Part shown: positions 25,301 to 37,300 of the stretch, in pieces
Numbering within the stretch: position 1 is the stretch's first letter
Layout: the number at the start of each line of letters is the position of its first letter
NCBI GenBank assembly: GCA_934045075.1
Contig: OW203725.1
Span: 18,040,269-18,104,268 of the forward strand
Source: Yponomeuta sedellus
Taxonomy: Eukaryota > Arthropoda > Insecta > Lepidoptera > Yponomeutidae
DNA length: 64,000 nt
Direction: 5' to 3'
Position numbers and translations under genes: made by a program
Notes under the pieces: generated by a model
Databases searched by the model: none
The model's input: only the letters and a program-made list of their open reading frames with translations
Told to the model about the DNA's origin: nothing

Positions 25301-28300
25301 AATAGATTCTACCCTCAAGTTGGATAAACATCGAATGGCAAATAACTTAACCAATTTGTTATAACACTGGAAGGAACTAGCGTTTAAGATACAGGCTAGG
25401 CCTAGTTTAAACGCTAGTGCTCATAGAATCGTATTGTTTAAAAGTTTAACCGAAATTAATAGTGTATGATCCATTGGATATTGTTTAGAATGTAAGTACA
25501 ACATGTAATTGTTTGTTTATCTATGTGTCAAATAAAGTGATTTTTATATCGAGATGACATAGAGAGAGAGAGAGAAATAACATAGGTAGGTAATTACGTA
25601 TTTTACGTTAAATATATCCTAAGAAAGTCGAAGTCAATATAGTGTTAAATAAGTGTAGTAACTGTACAAGTTATTCTGTGATTACAATGTCGAATACCTA
25701 CAACATGACAAACGATGTCTAATGTGAACTATGTACTCTAAGTGTTTTTATCCCGGCCTTTGTATTTTAGTGTATTTTATTTTGTTTTTTCTTTGTTCGT
25801 GCCATAAATGGTAACCGCTGAAAACCAGCGTCGTGGTCGCTACCGGCCACGGCATGATGCTGAGCGGTGACCAATTTGGTGCCAAATCTAACCCGTGTTT
25901 TATTTTATTTTAAGATTTGAGCATCAAATAAATAATTTACTTACTTACTAATTTGTCATCCAGGTGGTCCTCTCAGTGAACAATCCGCACTCGGACCTTT
26001 TCGTCGTGGTACGCATCGACAAGATACTGCAGGGGCATGTGAACCAGGTCATTGAGCCCTACCTGAAGGCGACCAAAGACCCGCGCTTGGGCATGAAAGT
26101 TCACAAGGCGGTGCAGGCGTACGCCCATCGGGTGGGAGCGTACAAGATGCCGTTCGCGTGGGCTGCCAAGCCGCTGTTCAAGTGAGTTGATTCTGATTTT
26201 TGTTGTTGTTCAAGTGGTTGTTGTGACGAGTAATAATAACTTCTACAATGAAACTTGCCCCAGAGTTTCACAGAACTACAATTCGTAGTTTATTATGACA
26301 ATGCGAGGTACATTGCGTGGCATTCTATTGTTAATCTGTGGGCTAATCAACTTTGCGATGTACATCGAATTGTCATGAGACGATGATTAATACTGCGTCT
26401 TGTGGCAACTTCCTGACGAGGCATACTAACGGTGAAGGAAAAACAACGTGAGGAAACCTGCAGCTGCGGCTTGTTTGACTCCGCAGCTATTGTCTAGTCT
26501 TTCGTGTGGGCTAGGCCAACTAAGCTGCCAGGATGCTATTAGTGCTGGGCAAGCCTAAACAATCTAAAAGCAATGTCCCAGGCACTGCAGCGTCCGGGTG
26601 GTCCCTTCACCCATCTAATGTGAGTTAGAGTGCCACTGGACACTGTATAAATAATTTCAATATGTAGATGCAAAGGCCAAAGTTTTTTTTACATTTTTTA
26701 CATTTACATACAGGCACATACATTGCTTCTGGCCCCACACTATGATACCCTGTGTCGTGGGAACCAGAAACAACGAGTTAATAAGTTACACTAGATGGCT
26801 TACACTAGATGGGTAGATGGGATGTGACGCTAAAGTGTCTGTGACATTGTTTTTAGATGGAGTAGGCTAGTCCAGCACGTATACCATCCATTGAATCGTC
26901 ATAGTAAATCATGAATTGTAGTTGTATGAAACAGGTACTTTGGAGAACAATATACATATAGTCCATATAAATAAGGCGAGTATACGAGGTAAGATATTCA
27001 GAAGTTACTCTAGACCATTCACTTAATTTAAATATTAAGTTTAGAGTCTCTTAGCAAACCGTGAACTTTAATGGTATGCTGAGAAACTATATACTTAACA
27101 TAATATGCTTAATATTAATATAAACTGTTTCTCTTACAAAATAAGCATACATTCCTGATTCCTACATGTTAATAAAGACACAAAACCGACCCAAAATACG
27201 TACTAAATAATTTCCACACTACAGAATTACTTGTCTCAAACTAGAATACCCTATGCTGTTGCCTGGTTACGCAAATAAAAACATGGAAATAAATCCAGAC
27301 TGAGGCTATTTGTATAAATCAAATCAGTTGGCCTCCAAAGGAAAAAAAATCAGATCTCTCTCGCCACTGTCCTCTGTTTTTAATTTACCCATGAGTTAAC
27401 ATGAAAACGCATAACAATCCTACCACATTTTATATTTCACTTCGAGAAATGGTTTGAGTCAGCTTCATCCAGGTGCTACCGACTGATGAGGCATGGTTTA
27501 TATGGGCATCTTTAGCTGCCTATCCTTAATCTTCACTTAAGATATTTGTTGTAGATATTGATCTATTTTCTGTTTCTTCCATTGGGAAGAAATAGAAAAA
27601 ATATTTGTTCCAAAAACAATTTCCTAGTTTAGTATGAAGCCCTAGTTCCTAACCTCTGCATCTACATAATGAGATGATTTAGACAGCGTCCAGTAGCATC
27701 TTCAGTCACACTAGATGGGTGAAGGAACCATTAGGACCTTGCAGTGCCTGGAACGTTGTTTTCCTACCCTAGGATTCCCTTTATTGTGGAAACACTTATA
27801 AAGAAACCAAATAACTTTCTTGGCAATTGCGAAGAATGCCTTCGCCGAATTGCTCGAAATATTCCTTAGTTGAAATTTGAGCAGTTTGCATTGCCTGATT
27901 GAACAACGCCTAAAGCTGTATTTTGATGACCGAAACTTAATCTATTGATCGTCAGGTTGTACAGCAACGATCTAGACACGACGCCCGACTTCCCCGCCAT
28001 ATACCGCCAAGAGCCGAACAAGATGACTGACGACGACCTGGTGAAGATACTGGCCGACTTCCGGAAGCCCGAGAAGCTTGCCAAACTGACTGTGATACCC
28101 GGATGGCTCAACGTCCATATACAACAAAGCAACGATCCTATACAAAGTGAGTGTTGAAGACTTTAGAGTCGTATGATTTTATATGTTTTTCCTTTTAATG
28201 TGTTTTCTTGATATCACCCCTTGGTGTAACATATTTTAAACTTTCGCGACTTGTACACATAGTTAGAATTAACAAATAAACACAAAAATTTTAATGCGAA

Positions 28301-31300
28301 TGTGGTTTCAAATTGTCGCAAACGTGGGATCCGGTCATCAAGATGTTTTCGAGTGGAAAAAAGTCGCATGGCTTATCGTCCGACATTGTCAGTGTAGTGT
28401 GTCGTAACCCTAATAGTGCTTTGTGATGACTGATTGCGGGTAGTCTGAAACCTCATCAGCCGAAGATGCGAACGGGTGCCAGCCATCAGTCTTCTCGTGA
28501 CCACGATGACTGTCGTCGAAACGTCGAGGTAAAATAGCAATAAATTACTACGCGATTAAGCCCCGAAAATATTCTAACCCTTGCTGTGTCCCCACTGCTG
28601 GGGCAAGTGTCTCTTGCATCGCAGGAGGGTTAGACCATACTCCACCACGGAGGCCAAGTCCAGGTTGGTGGCGGATTGTAAGACACTGGTGGGCCTTACT
28701 GTCAGAAGTTTTCAGGCCGCCCATAAGGCCTCAGACATGGCTTAACTACTGCCGTTACATGACAGCCGGCCCAACGGCTTAACATGCCTTGCGAAGCTCG
28801 GAATTTTTCTTGATCGTTTCACTCATTCTGCAATATTAATGCTGGCACCACTACATTGCCATTATTCGCTGAATTCACCCGAACTTTCCTGTTATTTTCC
28901 GCTTGTTTTGCACAATTTTTCAATTATTTTTTTATCGTTTTCCATCAGTATTCTTTCGTTACAGTCCTCTCAGTAGTAAGATATATTTTGTCGCCACGAT
29001 CCAGACAAACCGTTTTCGCTTCATCTAGACAAACCGTTTTCGCTTCATCTAAGTACCCGTTTTTATCAATCTATATCTTTAAGTGTTTTCCAGAACCTCA
29101 ACGCATGAAAGAAATTGAAGCTACAGTGTCCTTTAATTTATATGCAACATTAATATTTACGCGCGGTAAAGAAACTAAGATGGAACTTCACGGACCGTGC
29201 GATATTAGATTTCATTCAGAACACGAAAAAGCCTACTGCTCAAAATGCCTACTAGGCATTCTTTCGTTTGTTTCCTGGCACAATTGTACGGAACTTCACA
29301 GCCTAAACAAACCACTACGAGCGAATACTGCCACAACCCACGTGCTAATTCACCTAATCGTGCCCCCTAGACTGCATGACGAGCGCGTACGCCGCACTCA
29401 AGCCGTTCCCCTTGCCTCCGAAGTCCCCTCTGACTGTCGAGCTGGCAACACTGAACACGGAGGCGGAGCAACCCTACGCTGCGTACGTGCACCATCTGTA
29501 CGTGCGGCCGCTCTCGCTCAACTTCGAGTCACAGAAGATGTTTGCGCGCGCGCGTAATATCGCCTGCAGCGTGGAGCTAAAGGAGAGCGACACGGGAGAC
29601 ACGAAGTCCTTGCAGGTTGGTGGAATTATTGTTAGCCTTGGAAGGTTTGAATAATTTAAAGTAATTTTAAAAACCTATTTAGAGGCTAAAAATTCCACCC
29701 ATGCCGGGATTCGAACCCGCAACCTCTGGCTATCCGTGCCAGCGCTCTTCCAATTGAGCTAATGGGCGACTCACCGGCATCAGTGAAATTTCGAACCTCT
29801 TTACACTATTCTCTGTATTACGTACAGGCAGCGACATCTGGCTTAAGTAAATTGCATCACTTACAGCCCCGACTACCTACTTTGCAGTTAGGTTTTTACA
29901 TCGGAATGGTATCACTGTACTCACATGATTTTTAATACACTAACCCGTGCTAAGGACAAATTTTAAAAACGTATTTATTTATTCATCTATTTATCAAACC
30001 TATTTATTTTTTATTTATATATTTATTATATTTTAGCCAGAAGTCGCTGCCTGTACGTAATACAGAGAATAGTGTAAAGAGGTGGATTATGGGCGGATTA
30101 TGCGGAGTGTGACTTAGAATACTGGCTGTAAAACCGAAGGTCTCGGGTTCGGTCCCCAGCCGGGTCAAACTAGAAAAGTTCGCTTCCTAGTTTGACCCGG
30201 CCGGGGATCGAACCCGAGACCTACGGTCTTACAGCAGCGTGCCAAACCGCTGCGCCACCGAGGCCGTCAAATGTTAGCCGCCAGATGTTAATGCCTGTGT
30301 GGTCACTAAATGGTGAGAGGAAAAAATTGTATTTCTAAGGCTAGTACTGATACGCAACCCACGCTATGATCACACAAACTGTGCAGGTGGTCTACGGGCG
30401 CTCGGGGATGACGACCCAGTTCCGGTGTTCGGTGCTGCACCACAACGCGTCGCCGGCCTGGTGCGACGAGGCCAAAATTCGTCTGCCGGCCACCATCACC
30501 CCGGGCCATCACCTCCTCTTCACCTTCCACCACATATCCTGCGATCTCGCTAAGAAGAACGAGACGAACGTCGAGACTTGCATCGGGTGCGTTGAGTGCA
30601 TTAGCGTCAGTTCTGTAGTGCCCATAAGTTACTCTCCCTGTTTCTCACTACACTAACTGTCAATGTAAAGTCAACAACTGTCAGTTGGCCTAAGTGCATA
30701 CAAAATAACTTACAGCTGTTAACTGTACACACTTATAGCATACAATAATATGGGGGTCAGCCTATACCGCCGTGTAAAATTTTCAATTCAATTCTGCTTT
30801 ATGGACTCACTATACCGATTGTTCAATTTGGCAAATGTCACATGTTAGACAAGACTATAGCCAGGGTCAGTTGAAATTTTCATCATTTACCCAGTGTGCC
30901 CTAAGTTGAATATTTTTCTTACTCTATAATGATCGCATTTAGCGCTACTATAATTACAAATGTAAAATATGTAGATATAAATTACCTGTGTTGTTTGCAG
31001 GTACGCGTGGGCGCCGCTATTGAAAAACGGCAAATTGATAGAAGAAATTGTGAACTTGCCAATCGCTACGCATCTACCGTCCGGTTACTTGTCTATTCAA
31101 CCTTTAGGACTAGGCAAAGGGGTAAGGTTCTTATGTATATATTTTTTTTTACATCTCATGAAAATTAGGAAACGCGAAATTCGAAGAACAAAATTCTGCA
31201 GGTGAACTAGCTCTTATAAAATTGTGACTAGTGGCGCCTCCTTCAACTGAAAATAAATTAAACAAAAATTTGAGATTTTCATTTCAAGGTTCTTAAAAAA

Positions 31301-34300
31301 TATTAATTTTTTTTCTCTCCACACATGTTATGTTGCGGATATAGAGGTTGCGGGTTCGAATCCCGGCATGGGTGAAATTTTTAGCCTCTAAATAGGTTTT
31401 TAAACATGTTGTGTTCACATTCCTCAGCGCTTGAAATTGCCACGCGGTGGGCACGCGCGTTTGCTCATACACTCTCTCTCTCTCTCTCTGAGAGAAGGCT
31501 TGGGACCGGCAATGGAACGTACATATAAGGGCTACAAAAAAAAAGTATGTGATGGCAACATTTTAGCTGCGACAATTTTGACGTTGGTTCCTCCACAAGG
31601 CTTATAGCCTCTCATTCACTACTTCACTACTTTTGTTTTTCTGTCCCCCAGAACTCCGGGCCGGAAGTAGTGTGGGTGGAAGGCGAGAAACAGCTGTTCC
31701 GGTGCCAGCTGGTCCTTGACTCGACAGTGGCCACCAGGGACGCCCACCTGCACAACCTTTTCGCTCAGGCGGAGAGAATGCTGGCCGCCACCTCCCCCTC
31801 CGCGTCTCCCTCCCCACCGCCCTGGGCCGACGTGTGCAAAGCGCTCAAAGCTGCGCACGCGATCAAGCTGAGCTCGCTCGTTGCGTTTCTGCCGACGATT
31901 TTCAATCAGCTGTTTGAGCTAATGGTAAATTTAAAAATTATGTCTTCGCTACACAACGCCTGTCCCGGTCACAAACTAAAATACGTTTGTGACCGGGACA
32001 GACTGAGACAATTTGTACAATTCCATGCACTAATACTTAAATTAACCCAAATTCAACATCAAGTTTGATAATCATCAGCCATTTGATGCTCATTGCAGGA
32101 CATAGGCCTCCTTCATGGTTTTCCAAGCTTCACAGTCTTATGCCAAATCCAGCGACTCTTCACCAGCATAACTATTACAAGTTTGGTTGGTTATTTTGTT
32201 TGTTTAAATAATTTATTGATAATATACACAGTAAAACCCACCAGTATAGAAATCACTGTATAACCATCAACACCAAGAAAAATAAAAGCAACTCAAGTGA
32301 TGTCCTATAATACACAAAAAGTTATAAAAGTGTCTTAAGTTATTTCTTTATTTGCAGACTGTAGAGAAAAGCTATTCTCAGGATATGGGCCATCAAATAG
32401 TGAAGCTGATAGTGCACTTTGTTCACATGCTCCATGACAACGGGAGAAAAGACCTTTTGGACAGCTATGTTAAGGTTTGTTTTCGAGTAACGTAATTATA
32501 GTCCTTACCTGATTATACCTGGGTGATAAATAGTCCGGCAAAGTCTATATCAAGAGTTTTTTTTTCTTCTTTTCCTTACAAAGATAATAATATTGGCCTT
32601 TTTGCATCTACTTAATGAGATGATTTATACAGCGTCCAGTGGTATCTTACAAAGATAAGTATTAATGATAACATTGGCCAATATACGAGTCGTAGAGGGA
32701 ATGAAATATCACACAAACGTATTTGAGCTAAACTTTTATACAACATTGCAAATCTTTTTCAAATGAATAAACATAAAGGGTAGCTTAGCTTAACACCCTG
32801 TATAAGTCTCTCGGGAAGGCGCACACCGTCAGGTTCTTTCCTAGAGAGAGTATGGACTTAACATCAGCCATACCGTCGATTGGCGTATGGTTTGTGAATA
32901 ACTGAGACGCTCAAGTTTCCTCGCGATGTTTTTCTTCACAGTTAACGAGTGGTATTGCTACTTTTAATTGCTAAACCGTACGTAACAAAGAAGAAAAAAT
33001 GGGCTCTCATTTTCATTTCTTCGATAACCATTGTTGGTGAAGGGCTTCTTCATACAAACGTCTATTAAAATAAAAGGAAAAATTAGAAACAGCTAAGAGA
33101 AAATGAGTTCTTAATTATTTACCTGTAATTTAACGCATGTTATTTCTTATTTAAATGCAAATATCAGATAGTTACCCTATTAATGCCAATCTCGCTTAAA
33201 ATTCTGTAGATAATATTAGAATATTTTTATTGTATACCCAGAGCACATGATTTTCAATTAAATTATACTTACGTTCCTTACAGTACGTTTTCAACTGCGT
33301 GGAATTCAAACTGCATACCGTCCTGACCGCGCCACTCCACTTGTTTGTGGACCCAAGTCAGCAAGACTTCCTTCTAGGCCACAAGTTCATGCAGTACTCC
33401 AGTTTCTTCTTCGACATCATCACGAAAAGCATGGCGCAGTACTTGATAAACACCGGCCGGATAAAGATGGCGCGTCACGAGCGGTTCAACGCGGATTTAC
33501 TTGAGAATATCGACAGACTCGTTAGCACTGTTGAACCCTCATATGTGCTTCAGCAGCCAATGCAGACGCATATTTTTAACAAGAATCTGGCGCTGTTTCT
33601 CAAGGTAACATCGTTATCAAGCCTTGTATGTCGCCACTGCTGGGGCACTGGTCTCTTCCTGTATTGCAGGAAGGTTAGGCCATACTCCACCACGAGCGCC
33701 AAGTCCGGGTTGGTGGAGTGTAAGACAGTGGCAGGCCTTACTGTCAGAAGTTATTATGCTGCCCATACTCCTCTTATTTGGTTTAACTAAATTTGGTATG
33801 GAATCGGGAACCAAAGAATATATTTGCTTTGCTTAGATGATTTCGTACTTAATTTCACTTTTAAAGCCTTTTATATAAACAACAGGAAAAAAAACATACT
33901 ATTACTCTAGCAAAACAGATCGAAACGACGTATCATTTATTTTTGTCACTTACCTGTTTATTTATTTTATGTGTCTTGTTGTTAAAGTCTTATAATGTCT
34001 TTTATTTAAGGGACGGTTTAGTGACAGCCAAAATATATTTATAAAACCAGCATTACAAAGAAAAATGTATCTATGTAAAAAAAAGGTTTATAAAGCTTCT
34101 AGCTGTGCCCTGCGGTGTTACCCGCGGTTATTAAGATATTTTACCGCAGTAAAACGTAGCCGTGTTAATCCAGGGTGTCAGCTAATTCCATACCAAATTT
34201 TATGAAAATCGCTCCAGCCTTTTAGACGTGAAAAAGTAACAAACTCACAATCTTTCGCTTTCGCCTTTATAATATTAGTGTGAAGTGTTATGTGATTAAT

Positions 34301-37300
34301 CGCCAATGTCTTTTGTTTCTTTCTTTCTAGTAGGTTCCTTACCACCTTTTCCTGACTTTCTCTTACTCGTCTTTCAGTCATGCCTCTCGTTCATGGATCG
34401 TGGCTTCGTGTTCCGGCAAATAAAGAAGTACGTGGAGAAGTTCAAGGCATGCGATGCTAAAGCCCTCTTCGACTTCAAGTTCACTTTCCTGCAGACCGTC
34501 TGCTCGCACGAACACTTTGTGCCCTTCAACTTGCCGCTCCAGGCCAATAAGCTGACTAAAGACTGCGACGAAGACCCGGCCAAGTTGAAGCTGTCTGAGG
34601 ACTTCCTCATGAGGCATTTCCTTGCCGGATTGCTGTTGAAGCAGGTATTGTATAAAAAAAAATTATACTTTCGTTATTGTATACAGAGATTATAATTGTA
34701 AATTAAACTGGAAAGTTTATTTTGAATTGTAAGGTGTGCAATGAAAGTTATTAATCTAATCTACTCAATGAAAAGGGGTCGTATTGTATTTATGTTAAAA
34801 AGATTGCCTGCCACCCTATTGTAAGTGGAGATCACTCGTGTAGATATTTTATGGCTAAGAAAATATTGTGAAAATCATACCTTTTTTAATTAAAGGAAAG
34901 ATATGGTACGACCAAACTTTTGGCACTATATCATAGAAAAACACAAAAATTATTCTTTTCAATACAGATTAGAGAACTTAAGAAAGATTTCTATAACTGA
35001 ATATTTTTATTCACGAAAGTTTTAGTTCAAAAATCAATATTTTTTTACAGTCCTAGAAATAATGAAGTTATTTTCTAATATTTTCAAGGCAACTAGGTTC
35101 CATTAAGGCTGTTGTTACTTCTCACACATGCTATCTTCCACAATCAGTTTTTTTAAATTATACAAACGTTTGTACACTCTTGATGTGACCGAGGCTTTGC
35201 TATACAATACATTTGCGGACGTTTCAAATACATTTTTGTTTTGGTATATACTTAGTTTTGGATTTTCTCAAAATGTACGTCTGGAATAACAAAAATAAGT
35301 CTTAATGTTCATATTTAGCAAAGCTGCTTCTGATCAAACTCAGTTCACCTCAGACCTCATTTTCACCCTGGGGCTACAAAATGTACGTCTGGCATAACAA
35401 AAATAAGTCTTAATGTTCATATCTAGCAAAACTGCTTCTGATCAAACTCAGTTCATCTTAGACCTCATTTTCACACTCGGGCTAGAGAGGGGTCAAGAGT
35501 AAGCCCATTCCATATAAAAAAAGCCAAAGGGGCAGTTTCTGAATTGAGAATTTTGCTAAGTAAATAATTAACAGGTAGTGCTGTCTCTTCAAATTTCTCA
35601 GCAAAGCTGCTTCTGATCAAACTCAGTTCACCTTAGACCTCATTTTCACCCTGGGGCTACAAAATGTACGTCTGGCATAACAAAAATAAGTCTTAATGTT
35701 CATATCTAGCAAAGCTGCTTCTGATCAAACTCAGTTCACCTTAGACCTCATTTTCACCCTGGGGCTACCAAATGTACGTCTGGCATAACAAAAATAAGTC
35801 TTAATGTTCATATCTAGCAAAGCTGCTTCTGATCAAACTCAGTTCATCTTAGACCTCATTTTCACACTCGGGCTAGACAGGGGTCAAGAGTAAGCCCATT
35901 CCATATAAAAAAAGCCAAAGGGGCAGTTTCTGAATTGAGAATTTTGCTAAGTAAATAATTAACAGGTAGTGCTGTCTCTTCAAATTTCTCAGCAAAGCTG
36001 CTTCTGATCAAACTCAGTTCACCTTAGACCTCATTTTCACCCTGGGGCTACAAAATGTACGTCTGGCATAACAAAAATAAGTCTTAATGTTCATATCTAG
36101 CAAAGCTGCTTCTGATCAAACTCAGTTCACCTTAGACCTCATTTTCACCCTGGGGCTACCAAATGTACGTCTGGCATAACAAAAATAAGTCTTAATGTTC
36201 ATATCTAGCAAAGCTGCTTCTGATCAAACTCAGTTCATCTTAGACCTCATTTTCACACTCGGGCTAGACAGGGGTCAAGAGTAAGCCCATTCCATATAAA
36301 AAAAGCCAAAGGGGCAGTTTCTGAATTGAGAATTTTGCTAAGTAAATAATTAACAGGTAGTGCTGTCTCTTCAAATTTCTCAGCAAAGAGCACCATAAAA
36401 CGTTACTTAAGTATTTACTGGGGTTTATAATTCGCATAAAGGTTTATAAAGTCATTTAAAAACCTATTTAGAGGCTAAAAAAAATAAAAATAGTGTAATC
36501 ATGTGGGTACAGTGATATCGTTCCGATGTTAAACCAAACTGCAAAGTAGGTAGTCGGGGCTGTAAGTAATGCAATTTGCTTAAGTCAGATGTCGCTGCCT
36601 GTACGTAATACAGAGAATATTGTAAAGAGGTTCGAAATTTCACTGATGCCGTGAGTCGCCCATTGGCTCAATTGGTAGAGCGCTGGTACGGATAGCCAGA
36701 GGTTGCGGGTTCGAATCCCGGCATGGGTGATTTTTTTAGCCTCTAAATAGGTTTTTAAATTTGTTCCTTAGCACGGGTTAGTGCATTAAAAAAAAAAAAA
36801 AAAATAGTGTAATTTATAAAGTCATTTCAATTATTATATTAGGTTAAGAGATATCAGTGTAATTTCCATTTTTATGTACAATAAAGTGTTCTCTATCCAT
36901 CTATATTGTACGTAAGTTACAAGTCTACTCGTATACATTGTTGTGAATTTTCCTAATAACTAAAATGTCGCTATAAGTGAAAACCTTTTAATTACTCTCT
37001 GCTTCTATATTGTACGATGCACCTCGTATTTTGTCATTTATGCCGATGGTTTTCCTAAAAGTAAATAAATAAATTTACTTAGTGAAATTCTCAATTTAGA
37101 AACCGGCCCTCAGACTACATAATTAGGGTTCCGTACCTCAAAAGGAAAAAACGGAACCCTTATAGGATCACTTTGTTGTCCGTCTGTCCGTCCGTCCGTC
37201 TGTCAAGACCCTTTTTCTCAGGAACGCGTGGAGGTATGAAGCTGAAATTTATATCAATTACTCAGGTCTACTGTCCCTTGAAGCTGTGAAAAAATCAAAC

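Larger units (their letters stand above)
20880..25950 (+). mobile_element. CR1/Jockey-superfamily non-LTR retrotransposon
   Basis: Two intact ORFs (20991-21908 and 22135-25056) are followed by an AT-rich 3' UTR of about 0.9 kb ending in (TTAC)n at about 25938-25949. The tail type and the ORF1/ORF2 arrangement fit lepidopteran CR1-like elements. The 5' boundary is a guess and no target duplication was found. Both ORFs lack stops, so the copy is young and possibly complete. Confidence 0.8.
19813..25963 (+). other. DOCK intron carrying the CR1/Jockey-type LINE
   Basis: Phase 0 on both sides. A family D fragment at 19860-19930 is followed by AT-rich sequence to about 20.85 kb, then the LINE. Confidence 0.8.

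Noticed and set aside
29094..29370. Extra DOCK exon in the open frame before exon 10
   Set aside because: It has an acceptor-like TTTTCCAG at 29093 and stays open, but exon 9 joins exon 10 at 29371 in exact phase with conserved protein on both sides. The translated segment has no family similarity and runs into exon 10 in the wrong frame. A near-duplicate 22-bp repeat (CAAACCGTTTTCGCTTCATC) upstream is intronic.
36657..36728. Functional tRNA gene
   Set aside because: Cloverleaf arms are present but U33 is replaced by C and the sequence belongs to a dispersed repeat; the same applies to 43430-43502 and to the heads at 60994 and 61091.
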